The notes below the pieces were generated by a model. It worked only from the letters and a program-made list of their open reading frames with translations. It searched no databases and was not told where the DNA came from. A program made the position numbers and the translations under genes. Shown here one piece after another: positions 1 to 6,940 of a DNA stretch of 64,000 bases (positions are counted from its first letter, which is position 1; every line of letters begins with the position of its first letter). The stretch spans positions 5,518,001 through 5,582,000 of the forward strand of contig NZ_CP049919.1 of NCBI RefSeq assembly GCF_015624425.1. The letters are read 5' to 3'. This DNA is from Roseateles sp. DAIF2 (GTDB taxonomy: Bacteria; Pseudomonadota; Gammaproteobacteria; Burkholderiales; Burkholderiaceae_C).

Positions 1-99
1 CAGGCCAGTTGGCGGACGCCGGGCGGCGGCGATGGCGCGACGCTGCTGATCAGCGCCCTGCTCTACCAGCCCGAGGCGAGCGGCGACCTGCTGCGCTGA
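1..99 (+). CDS. C-terminal end of an unidentified protein (cut by window edge)
   Basis: An open frame runs from base 1 to a TGA at 97-99 and gives 32 residues ending in SALLYQPEASGDLLR. The start lies outside the window. Codon use is typical of the neighbouring coding DNA, so it is probably the end of a real gene. Nothing in 32 residues allows a family call. It is followed by 154 bases in which I see no gene. Confidence 0.5.
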   Translation, partial: QASWRTPGGGDGATLLISALLYQPEASGDLLR

Positions 100-253
100 G
101 GCGCAGCTGCGGCGGCGCTAGAGGCAAGACCCGACCCCGCTCGCACGCCCTCTCTCTCGCTCACCGCACCCATCGACCACCCCCGGCCCGGCGCCGGTGC
201 GGGTGGCGCGCCGCGCTGCGCGGCTCACACATCACCCACAAATCTTTTTTCTC

Positions 254-1153
254 ATGCACACCATCCTGACCCTGAACGATTTCTCCAGCGCGGCCGAGCA
301 GGCCCTGGCCCGCGCGGTCCTGCTGGCGCGCCGCCATGACGCGGTGCTGGAGCTGGCCCATCTGGACGGCACCGGCCCGCCCGATGTCGGCGAACGCCTG
401 CAGCGCTGCGCCGCGATGCTGGCGCGTCGGCACCGCCTGCGCGTGCGCTGCCTGGGCGTGCTGGACGGCGAGACCCAGTTGCGCGAGATCCTGCGGGCCC
501 GCTCGATCGACCTGCTGGTGCTGGGCTGGCCGGAGGAGCAGCGCCATGCCTGGCTGTTCACGCCGCTGGCGCGGCGCCTGCTGCGGCGCCAGCCCTGCCC
601 GCTGCTGGTGGTGCGGCGGCCGGCCGAGCGGGCCTATGCCAAGCTGCTGGTCGCGGTGGAGTTAATGGCGCCGCAACGCGCGCTGCGGCTGGTCGAGGCC
701 GCCGCCGCGCTGCAGCCCGAGGCGCAGCTGGAGCTGTTCCATGCGATCGGCACGCGCGACGAGGCCCGGCTGCGCGCCGCCGAGGCCTCCTACCGCAGCG
801 TGCTGGCCTACCGCGAGGCCCTGTACCGCCAGGCCCGCCAGCATCTGCTGCAGCTCAGCGATTCGCTGGGCGCGCGCCGCAACCGCCTGATGTACACCCT
901 GGGCCGCGGCGATCCGGCACGCCAGACCCTGGTGCAGCAGGAACATGGCGGTGCGGAGCTGATCGTCGTCGGGCTGCGCCCGCCCCGGCCGGCCTGGGCC
1001 GGGCCGCTGCTGGGCAGCACCGCGGCCACCCTGCTCGGACGCGCCGGCTGCGACCTGCTGGTCTGGCCGCAGGAACAAGAGGGGGCGCCGGCCCCGGCTC
1101 AGGCCGCGTCGTCGCCGGCGGCCAAGGTCTGCTCCTCGACCCAACGCGCATAG
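254..1153 (+). CDS. Tandem universal stress protein (UspA family)
   Basis: The protein has 299 residues and two Usp folds in tandem, about residues 1-130 and 132-285. Each begins with the hydrophobic first strand of the family (MHTILTLND and AKLLVAVELM). The second half ends with the nucleotide-binding glycine pattern seen around GPLLGSTAATLL. Tandem Usp proteins are cytoplasmic ATP-binding stress proteins; the first half lacks a clear G-x2-G-x9-G(S/T) motif and may not bind nucleotide. ATG at 254 was chosen because an upstream in-frame ATG at 197 would add a basic tail unlike the family. The last 55 bases overlap the end of the convergent cutA gene. Confidence 0.85.
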   Translation: MHTILTLNDFSSAAEQALARAVLLARRHDAVLELAHLDGTGPPDVGERLQRCAAMLARRHRLRVRCLGVLDGETQLREILRARSIDLLVLGWPEEQRHAWLFTPLARRLLRRQPCPLLVVRRPAERAYAKLLVAVELMAPQRALRLVEAAAALQPEAQLELFHAIGTRDEARLRAAEASYRSVLAYREALYRQARQHLLQLSDSLGARRNRLMYTLGRGDPARQTLVQQEHGGAELIVVGLRPPRPAWAGPLLGSTAATLLGRAGCDLLVWPQEQEGAPAPAQAASSPAAKVCSSTQRA

Positions 1154-1458
1154 GGCCCATACACCGGCCCCAGCGCCTGCGCATGGATGGCCGGCAGCTC
1201 GTAGGGATGGGCGGCGCGGATCGCCACCTCCAGCCGCGGGTACAGGGCGGCGCGGGTCTTCAGCAGCAGGCGAAACTCGCGCTCCTGCTGCAGCGCGCCG
1301 TCCCAGCGGTAGACGCTCTCGATCTCGGAGATCTGGGCGCAGGCCGCCAGGCCCTGGCTGACCAGCGCCCGTGCCAGGTCTTGCGCCGCGGCGCGGTCCG
1401 GCAGGGTGGTGACGACGGCAATGACAGTGGGAGTCGGGGTGGGATCGGGCGCGGACAT
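1099..1458 (-). CDS. cutA: Divalent-cation tolerance protein CutA
   Basis: The protein has 119 residues, close to the usual 105-115 of this small trimeric PII-like family. It shows the family pattern: an N-terminal strand VIAVVTTLPD with a following helix, the central EFRLLLKTR segment, and HPYELPAI near residues 84-91. CutA proteins are linked to copper tolerance, but their molecular role is unsettled. A short Pro/Thr-rich leader of about 10 residues precedes the fold. The start at 1458 leaves 48 bases to the divergent gene at 1507, so both promoters must lie there. The 3' end overlaps the usp gene by 55 bases. Confidence 0.9.
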   Translation of the reverse strand: MSAPDPTPTPTVIAVVTTLPDRAAAQDLARALVSQGLAACAQISEIESVYRWDGALQQEREFRLLLKTRAALYPRLEVAIRAAHPYELPAIHAQALGPVYGPYARWVEEQTLAAGDDAA

Positions 1459-1506
1459 GTGCGGATTGTGCGAGCCGCTGTCCCCGCCTTCAAGGACAAT
1501 GGCCGG

Positions 1507-2196
1507 ATGAGCTTTCCGGATTCCATCCATGCCCGCCTGCGCGCCGCCGTGCTCGCCTCCCTGCCCTGCCAGGCCGCCCCGGTGCAGCTGGCGCTGGGTG
1601 CCCTGCTGTCGGCGCAGCATGAGCCGGTGCACACGCTGATCGCCTGCAGCTTCGACGAGAGCGAGGCCTGCCTGCATGTCGGCGCGGCGCTGGACCTGGT
1701 GCATGTGGGCCTGCAGCGCCTGCATGCGCGGGTGGACGATCCCGAGGCCGAGGGTGGCGCGGCGCTGCTGGGCACGGCCGGCAATGTGCTGGCCGGCGAC
1801 TACCTGACCAGCGGCTCCTTCAAGCTGCTGGTGCATTGCCGCGAGATGCCGGTGCTGCAGCAGGTGGCCGATGCGATCACCCGGACCTGCGAGCTGGAAT
1901 GCGCGGCGCTGGGCCGGCCCGGCCCCTCGCCCCAGGAACGCGCGATCCCGCTGGGTGCTGCCGCAGCGCGCGCCGGCGCGATGCTGGCCCGCCTGACGGA
2001 CGCCGAGGGCCTGGCCCTGGCCGAGCGCTTCGGCACCGCCTATGCGGCCGGCGCGGTTGCCGCCGCTGCCGGTGCGCGCGATGAGGCGCTGAGCCATGCC
2101 GAGGCCGCCATCGCCGCGGCCGAGGCACTGCGGCAGCGCGGCCTCACGCGGCCGCTGGAGCTCGCGGAGCGCTGGCGCGCCAGCCTTCTCGGCTGA
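1507..2196 (+). CDS. Degenerate polyprenyl synthetase-like protein
   Basis: The 229-residue product aligns by eye with the all-helical trans-prenyltransferase fold. The segment TAGNVLAGDYLTSGSFKLL near residues 90-108 corresponds to the AVLVGDFLFSRAFQLM helix of octaprenyl-type synthases and is followed by the expected helix containing the CELE segment. However, the place where the first DDxxD motif should stand reads LVHVGLQRLHARVDD, and no second aspartate motif is present. The protein is also about 90 residues shorter than active synthases (about 320). I infer a non-catalytic paralogue, perhaps a partner subunit or a protein with a new role. The start is ATG at 1507. The fold assignment is fairly secure; lack of enzyme activity is inferred. 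Confidence 0.65.
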   Translation: MSFPDSIHARLRAAVLASLPCQAAPVQLALGALLSAQHEPVHTLIACSFDESEACLHVGAALDLVHVGLQRLHARVDDPEAEGGAALLGTAGNVLAGDYLTSGSFKLLVHCREMPVLQQVADAITRTCELECAALGRPGPSPQERAIPLGAAAARAGAMLARLTDAEGLALAERFGTAYAAGAVAAAAGARDEALSHAEAAIAAAEALRQRGLTRPLELAERWRASLLG

Positions 2197-2204
2197 ACAA
2201 ACCC

Positions 2205-2576
2205 TCAGCGCGCCCGGCCGTCGTACTGCGTGACCGGCACGCTGGCCAGGTCGAAGTCCTCGAGGCAGCGCAGATTGATCGCCGCGATCGCGTGGCCCTG
2301 CGGGTCCTGGCCCTCGGCATAGGGATGGATGCCGCAGGTGCTGCAGAAGCGGTGCTTGATCACATGCTTGTTGAACAGATAGCTGCCGGCGTTCTCGTCC
2401 GGCGTCAGCAGGCTGAAGCGGCTGCGCGGCACGAACCACAGCAGCGAGCCCTTGCGCTGGCAGATCGAGCAGTTGCAGGCCAGCGCCGAGTCCGGCCGGC
2501 CCCGTACCTCGAAGGCGACGCGGCCGCAATGGCAGCTGCCGCGCAGAACGGATTCGTCGCTGGTCGTCATCGCCAT
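2205..2576 (-). CDS. GFA/CENP-V family zinc protein
   Basis: The 123-residue protein carries the GFA zinc-binding pattern: GSCHCGRVAFEV near the N-terminus, CNCSICQRKG near residues 34-43, and RFCSTCGIHPY further on. The family was named for glutathione-dependent formaldehyde-activating enzyme, but most members are of unknown function. Two starts are possible: ATG at 2576, or ATG at 2570, which overlaps the stop of the upstream acetyltransferase gene as ATGA. It is the last gene of the minus-strand unit that begins with the AhpD-like gene at 5927. Confidence 0.88.
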   Translation of the reverse strand: MAMTTSDESVLRGSCHCGRVAFEVRGRPDSALACNCSICQRKGSLLWFVPRSRFSLLTPDENAGSYLFNKHVIKHRFCSTCGIHPYAEGQDPQGHAIAAINLRCLEDFDLASVPVTQYDGRAR

Positions 2577-3163
2577 GTCTCCCGATGTTGTCGGGCCATC
2601 GTAGCGCCCTCCGGTGAGGCCACCGGCCGGACCATGCCGATGCGCCGCGCCAGGCCCAGCCCCCGCTCGGCCGCCAGCCGCGCCGCGAGATGGGGAAACG
2701 CTGCTGAGTCCGCGCCGCTTGCTTCTTCTTCATCGAACGGCCGAAAGCCCTGCCGCGCATAGAAGGGCCCGTTCCAGGGCAGATGCTCGAAGGTGCTGAG
2801 GGTCAGCCATGCGAGGCCGCGCGCGGCCGCCTCCGCACCGGCCCGGGCCAGCAGGGCCGCGCCGATGCCGCGGCGGCCATGGGACGGCAGCACGTCCATC
2901 TCGGCCAGGTGCAGGCAGTCGCCGCAGGCCTCGGCCAGCAGGAAGGCCACCGGCTGCGATGAGGCCGCCGCACGCACGACCCACAGCAGCCCCGCCGCGC
3001 GTGCCTGCTCCAGTGCTTGCAGCGAAAGCTGATGCTGCGCCAGGGCCGGGGGCAGGTCTTGCGGCGGGAACAGGGTGGCCGCCGCGGCCTCGATGCGCCG
3101 CAGCGCTTCCAGCTCGTCGGCGCGGGCCAGGTCGACCGGCCAGTCCTGTCGCGCGGTGCTCAT
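2567..3163 (-). CDS. GNAT family N-acetyltransferase
   Basis: This 198-residue protein has the GNAT fold. An acidic strand (LHLAEMDVLPS) leads into the acetyl-CoA loop HGRRGIGAALL at about residues 113-123, then a helix and LAWLTLSTFEHLPWN, PFYARQGFRPF, the usual final strand-helix. The substrate cannot be told. The start ATG at 3163 overlaps the stop of a 29-codon ORF as ATGA, which fixes this start and suggests translational coupling. Its own stop overlaps the following GFA gene. Confidence 0.85.
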   Translation of the reverse strand: MSTARQDWPVDLARADELEALRRIEAAAATLFPPQDLPPALAQHQLSLQALEQARAAGLLWVVRAAASSQPVAFLLAEACGDCLHLAEMDVLPSHGRRGIGAALLARAGAEAAARGLAWLTLSTFEHLPWNGPFYARQGFRPFDEEEASGADSAAFPHLAARLAAERGLGLARRIGMVRPVASPEGATMARQHRETWR

Positions 3164-3249
3164 GCCAAGTTGCCCTGACAGATCTCGGTAGCCTGGGCGC
3201 GGCGGCGCTCCAGCGCCTCGAAAAAGGCCGCTCGCTGTTCCGGGTTCAT
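3160..3249 (-). CDS. Small ORF translationally coupled to the GNAT gene
   Basis: This 29-codon ORF (MNPEQRAAFFEALERRR at its start) is preceded by a good ribosome-binding sequence, GGGAGG, about 9 bases upstream of ATG 3249. It ends in an ATGA overlap with the GNAT start at 3163. A second in-frame ATG at 3258 is also possible but touches the GGGAGG. The peptide is predicted to be one amphipathic, Arg/Glu-rich helix with a single Cys. I recognise no family. It could be a real small protein or a translated leader that feeds ribosomes to the GNAT gene. Confidence 0.45.
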   Translation of the reverse strand: MNPEQRAAFFEALERRRAQATEICQGNLA

Positions 3250-3297
3250 CGGCGTCATCCTCCCGCCCCATCCATCGGGGCCTTGCCGGACGCGACT

Positions 3298-4026
3298 TTA
3301 GCCCTCCAGCCGCCGGCTCCAGGATTCGACCTCGCCGCTTGCCAGCCGGCCGCGAAAGAGCTTGAGCCAGGAGGGCGGCAGCGGCAGCTCGACGACCTGG
3401 CGCAGGAGTGCCGGGTCGCAGTCGCGCTCGGCGATCACGCGCAGCAGGCGCCGCAACGGCCAGTCCGGATGGGGGCGGGCGACGCGGCGGATCGCATCGC
3501 CCGCGGCCACGACGCCCGGCCGCAGCACACGCAGATACCAGCCCGGCCGCAGGCTCTGCTGCAGGCGCAGCGCCATGTCGGGCACGCCGAAGCGGTCGTT
3601 CAGCTTCCAGCAGGGCTGGCGGCCCTGGCTGATCTCGAACAGCGCCGTCTCGCCGATGGCCCAGCGATCGGCGATGCAGACCTCGGCCTCGTCCAGCCCC
3701 GGCTCCAGGCTGAAGTTCTCGCCGAAGGCGCCGGGCCGCTGCAGCAGCGCCGCGGCCGGCTCGATGCCGGCCAGCTCGCGGCGCCAGGCCTCGTAATGGC
3801 TCCAGGCATAGCAATGCACGGCCTTGTCGGGGCCGCCATGCAGGCGCCGGTCGCCCTGCTCGTCGCCGGCCAGGCCTTCCGGGCCGACTTCCACCGGCGC
3901 GCCCAGCGGCGTCTTGGCGATGCCGCTGATGCTGCCGGGCCGGGTATAGGGTCGGGACTTGCCCGTCAGCACCGCGCGCAGGCGGCCAATCTCGATGCCC
4001 GCCTCATCCATCACTGCGTCGCTCAT
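3298..4026 (-). CDS. MOSC domain protein, YiiM-like
   Basis: The protein has 242 residues, near the 224 of E. coli YiiM. The MOSC beta-barrel covers about residues 45-170, with HGGPDKAVHCY at 63-73, the PGAFGENF turn near 98-105, and the conserved cysteine C139 within GRQPCWKLN. The C-terminal 60 residues (DPALLRQVVELPLPPSW) match the three-helix domain found after YiiM MOSC cores. YiiM reduces N-hydroxylated bases using a molybdenum cofactor, which would fit the detoxification flavour of the cluster. The start ATG at 4026 overlaps the stop of the amidotransferase gene (ATGA). Confidence 0.85.
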   Translation of the reverse strand: MSDAVMDEAGIEIGRLRAVLTGKSRPYTRPGSISGIAKTPLGAPVEVGPEGLAGDEQGDRRLHGGPDKAVHCYAWSHYEAWRRELAGIEPAAALLQRPGAFGENFSLEPGLDEAEVCIADRWAIGETALFEISQGRQPCWKLNDRFGVPDMALRLQQSLRPGWYLRVLRPGVVAAGDAIRRVARPHPDWPLRRLLRVIAERDCDPALLRQVVELPLPPSWLKLFRGRLASGEVESWSRRLEG

Positions 4027-4736
4027 GCGGCGCAGCCCGGCAACCAGGCGTCCAGCACCGCGGCCAGCGCGGCGCGCAGGCCCGGGCCGTGCAGGGCCGT
4101 GTCGCGGCGCAGCGCGGCGATGTCGACGCCGGCCTGGCCCAGCTCGGCCGCATGGCCGATCAGCCACTGCTCGATGCGGCGCGGATCGGCCTCCAGATGG
4201 AACTGCAGCGCCAGCGCGGCCGGGCCGGCCATGAAAGCCTGGTGCGGGCACAGCGGCGTGGCGGCCAGGCTGGGCAGGCCGGCGGGCAGCGCGAACTGGT
4301 CGCCATGCCAGTGCAGCACCGGCTGGCCGGCGCGCAGCGGCGCCAACGGCGAGGCCAGGCCGGCTTCGCTCAGGCTCAGCGGGGCGAAGCCGATCTCCTT
4401 GCGGCCATGCGGCATCGGCCGCACCGCGGCGCCCAGCGCGCGCGCCATCAGCTGCGCGCCCAGGCAGACGCCCAGCAGCGGCCGGCCCGCCGCCAGGCGC
4501 TGCTCGATCAGGCGCAGCTCCTCGGCCAAGAAGGGATACAGCGCCTCGTCCTCGGCGCCGATCGGCCCGCCCAGCACGACCAGCAGATCGGCCGCCTCCG
4601 CCTCGGCGGCATCCAGCGCATCGACGCCGGCGTCGCGGTAGTCGATGCGCGCATAGCCGCGCTCGCGCAGCAGCGGCTCCAGCAGGCCCAGGTCTTCGAA
4701 GGCGAGATGGCGCAGGGCCAGGACGGTCTTGCTCAT
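4023..4736 (-). CDS. Class I glutamine amidotransferase (GuaA-like domain)
   Basis: The 237-residue protein is a stand-alone class I amidotransferase domain. The nucleophile elbow GVCLGAQLM places C91, and the partners H180 and E182 are in LQFHLEADP. An oxyanion strand VVLGGPIGAEDE lies near residues 53-64. Related stand-alone proteins act on small amides such as gamma-glutamyl compounds, but the substrate cannot be read from the sequence. It lies 16 bases after the redoxin gene and overlaps the MOSC gene by 4 bases, so all three are probably co-transcribed. Confidence 0.85.
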   Translation of the reverse strand: MSKTVLALRHLAFEDLGLLEPLLRERGYARIDYRDAGVDALDAAEAEAADLLVVLGGPIGAEDEALYPFLAEELRLIEQRLAAGRPLLGVCLGAQLMARALGAAVRPMPHGRKEIGFAPLSLSEAGLASPLAPLRAGQPVLHWHGDQFALPAGLPSLAATPLCPHQAFMAGPAALALQFHLEADPRRIEQWLIGHAAELGQAGVDIAALRRDTALHGPGLRAALAAVLDAWLPGCAA

Positions 4737-4752
4737 GGTGGGAGTTGATTCC

Positions 4753-5325
4753 TCAACGGAGGTCGGCGGATGCGGGCAGGCGGCAACCCTCGTCATCGTC
4801 GCAGAGCGACGGCGCATCGGGGTCGGGTTCGGCCATCAGCTGGCCGATCAGCGCACCGAGGCGCAGATCGTCGACGCGGCCGAACTGGTGCAGCCGGATG
4901 CGGCCGCGCTTGTCCAGGAGGATCAGGCTGGGCGTGCCGCGCAGGCCCAGGGCCTGCATCGTCAGCGGCACCGGGCCGCCGCGCGGATCCGGCCGGTCCA
5001 GCCCGATCGGGAAGGCGAGCCGGTACTCGTGGATGAAGGCCTGCAGCGCGGCCGCATGGCCCATCACCTCATGGTGCTCGAACACGCTGTGCAGGCCGAT
5101 CACGGCCAGGCGCTCGGGCGGGAACAGCTCATGCAGCCGGGCCGCCTGCGGCAGGCCATGGGCCACGCAGCCGGGGCACAGCATCTGAAAGGCATGCAGC
5201 GCCACCACGCGGCCGCGCAGGGCCGGCAGCGCGAGCGATGCGCTGCCGCCGTCGGTGTTGAACCATTGCGCGATCTGCAGCGGTGGGGCCGGCTCGGCCC
5301 GGGCGGCGGGGATCTCGAAGGACAT
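4753..5325 (-). CDS. Thioredoxin-fold redoxin with CPGC motif
   Basis: The 190-residue protein is a redoxin/AhpC-TSA type thioredoxin fold. A strand RVVALHAFQMLCPGC ends in the active-site pair C50 and C53, and the cis-proline is P132 in LRGTPSLILLD. There is no signal peptide, so it should act in the cytoplasm. An acidic tail with two extra cysteines (C-DDDEG-C) follows the fold. It resembles TlpA/ResA-like oxidoreductases rather than a classical peroxiredoxin. It lies 53 bases after the AhpD-like gene; a hairpin at 5348-5371 separates the two. Confidence 0.82.
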   Translation of the reverse strand: MSFEIPAARAEPAPPLQIAQWFNTDGGSASLALPALRGRVVALHAFQMLCPGCVAHGLPQAARLHELFPPERLAVIGLHSVFEHHEVMGHAAALQAFIHEYRLAFPIGLDRPDPRGGPVPLTMQALGLRGTPSLILLDKRGRIRLHQFGRVDDLRLGALIGQLMAEPDPDAPSLCDDDEGCRLPASADLR

Positions 5326-5347
5326 CGCGGGTCTCCTTGGCGAAGAG

Positions 5348-5371
5348 CCCAGGGGCCCTGCGGCCCCTGGG
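5348..5371 (-). terminator. Perfect hairpin between AhpD-like and redoxin genes
   Basis: A 10-bp perfect inverted repeat (CCCAGGGGCC / GGCCCCTGGG) with a 4-base loop starts 8 bases past the stop of the AhpD-like gene. No T-run follows it on the minus strand, so it is more likely a partial terminator or an mRNA-stabilising 3' end than a full stop. It would let the first gene be expressed at a higher level than the rest. Confidence 0.5.
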
Positions 5372-5378
5372 GATGATG

Positions 5379-5927
5379 TCAGGCGGCCTGACGATGCAGC
5401 TTGACGGCCGGGAAGTCGACCGGCACCTGGAAGGCCACGTTCACATAGTTGGTGAACAGGTTCAGCGCCACATGGGCCAGGATCTCGACGATCTGCTCGT
5501 CATTGAAGCCGACCTCGCGCAGCGCCTGCACATCGGCATCGCCGACCTGGCCGCGCTGGTTGACCAGCTTCAGCGCGAAGCGCAGCGCGGCAGCGGTCTG
5601 CGGGTCGGCCGCTTCGCCCTGCTGGGCGGCGGCCATCTCGGCGGCGCTGGCACCGGCCTTGCGGCCCAGCATCGTGTGGGCGGCCAGGCAGTACTCGCAA
5701 TCGTTGCGGTCCGCGACGGCGACGGCGATTTGCTCGCCCAGCTTGGCCGGGATCACGCCGGAGCCGAGGGCACCGAAGGCGGCCCACATGCTCTGCAGCG
5801 CGGCGGGCGAGTTGGCGACCGCGCGGAACATCGCGGGCGTGGCGCCGAAGGCGCCGTGGATCTGCTGCAGCAGGGCCTTGGCGCTGCCGGTGGCCTGGGC
5901 GGGATCGATCAGGGGGATGCGGGACAT
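5379..5927 (-). CDS. Carboxymuconolactone decarboxylase/AhpD-family alkylhydroperoxidase
   Basis: The 182-residue protein shows the AhpD-type redox motif CEYCLAAH (C77, C80, H84) following the helix KLGEQIAVAVADRND. This matches the stand-alone peroxidase-like CMD family rather than the true decarboxylase. Members reduce peroxides with thiol partners; the neighbouring CPGC redoxin is an obvious candidate. It is the first gene of the minus-strand unit and stands divergent to an AraC-type regulator, with 122 bases between the two starts. Confidence 0.88.
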   Translation of the reverse strand: MSRIPLIDPAQATGSAKALLQQIHGAFGATPAMFRAVANSPAALQSMWAAFGALGSGVIPAKLGEQIAVAVADRNDCEYCLAAHTMLGRKAGASAAEMAAAQQGEAADPQTAAALRFALKLVNQRGQVGDADVQALREVGFNDEQIVEILAHVALNLFTNYVNVAFQVPVDFPAVKLHRQAA

Positions 5928-6014
5928 GATGGTGGTTTCCTTTGCGGTGGAGAAGAAGGGGCGGGCAGCTGCTGGACTTCAGTGTGCGCCGCCCGGCCGT
6001 ACCATTGGCCACCT

Positions 6015-6044
6015 ATCGTCCAGAGCGCATACCCAATCGTCCAG
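6015..6044. promoter_or_regulatory. 9-bp direct repeat, candidate AraC-family operator
   Basis: The sequence ATCGTCCAG occurs at 6015-6023 and again at 6036-6044, exactly 21 bp apart, or two helical turns. It lies just before the start of the AraC-type gene and within the intergenic region shared with the AhpD operon. AraC-family proteins bind tandem direct repeats through two helix-turn-helix units at this spacing, so it may be the binding site of the adjacent regulator. The function is inferred; the repeat is directly visible. Confidence 0.55.
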
Positions 6045-6049
6045 CAGAC

Positions 6050-6940
6050 ATGAGCCCGCCGCCGACCATCGACCGCCTGTCCAGCCTGCTGGACCGCTTC
6101 AAGGTGCGGACGCGCCTGTTCCACAACGGCCCGCTGTGCGGCATCAGCCGCTTCCCGGCCGAGCCCGGGCGCGGCTTTCTGCATGTGATGCGGCGCGGCG
6201 AGCTGGAACTGCGCCATGGCGCCGGGCAGGCCGGCCTGCCGCGGCGCCTGCGCATTGACGAGCCGACCCTGCTGTTCTACCCGCGGCCGCTGGCGCATGA
6301 GTTCCGCAACCCGCCCGAGGAGGGCTCGGACTTCGTCTGCGCCGAGCTGGAGTTCGACGGCGGCGCGCTGAACCCGCTGGTGCGGGCACTACCGCCGCTC
6401 TTGGTGCTGCCGCTGGCGCGGGTCGAGGGGCTGGAGCTATCGCTGCAGCTCTTGTTCAGCGAGACCGAACGGCTGCGCTGCGGCCAGCGCCTGCTGGCGG
6501 ACCGGCTGTTCGAGGTGGTGCTGATCCAGCTATTGCGCTGGCTGATCGACCATCCGGCCGAGGCCGGCGTGCAGCCGGGCCTGGTCACCGGCCTGTCGGA
6601 CCCGCGGCTGGCGCGCGCGCTGGTCGCGCTGCACGAAGACCCGGGCGCGGCCTGGAGCCTGGAGGCGATGGCCGAGCGGGCCGGCATGTCGCGCAGCGCC
6701 TTCGCCGCGCATTTCAAGGCGGTGCTGGACCAGACGCCGGCCAACTACCTGGCCGACTGGCGCCTGACCCTGGCCCAGGCCCGGCTGCGCCAGGGCCGGC
6801 CGGTCAAGCAGATCGCCGACGAACTGGGCTATGCCAACGCTTCGGCGCTGTCGCGCCTGTTCAGCCAGCGCCTGGGGCAGTCGCCGCGGCAATGGCTGGA
6901 CGGCGCGGCCGCCACGGCCGCGGCCGAGTCGCTCACTTGA
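6050..6940 (+). CDS. AraC-family transcriptional regulator (cupin sensor)
   Basis: The 296-residue protein has an N-terminal cupin-type sensor (about 10-180, with GELELRHG and the LLFYPRPLAHEF segment) typical of Cupin_6 AraC regulators. A C-terminal double helix-turn-helix covers about 195-288: WSLEAMAERAGMSRSAFAAHF then VKQIADELGYANASALSRLF. Regulators of this subtype often stand divergent to oxidoreductase genes and control them. Here the partner is the AhpD-like gene. ATG 6050 is placed right behind the direct repeat. The last 8 bases overlap the convergent membrane-protein gene. Confidence 0.88.
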   Translation: MSPPPTIDRLSSLLDRFKVRTRLFHNGPLCGISRFPAEPGRGFLHVMRRGELELRHGAGQAGLPRRLRIDEPTLLFYPRPLAHEFRNPPEEGSDFVCAELEFDGGALNPLVRALPPLLVLPLARVEGLELSLQLLFSETERLRCGQRLLADRLFEVVLIQLLRWLIDHPAEAGVQPGLVTGLSDPRLARALVALHEDPGAAWSLEAMAERAGMSRSAFAAHFKAVLDQTPANYLADWRLTLAQARLRQGRPVKQIADELGYANASALSRLFSQRLGQSPRQWLDGAAATAAAESLT

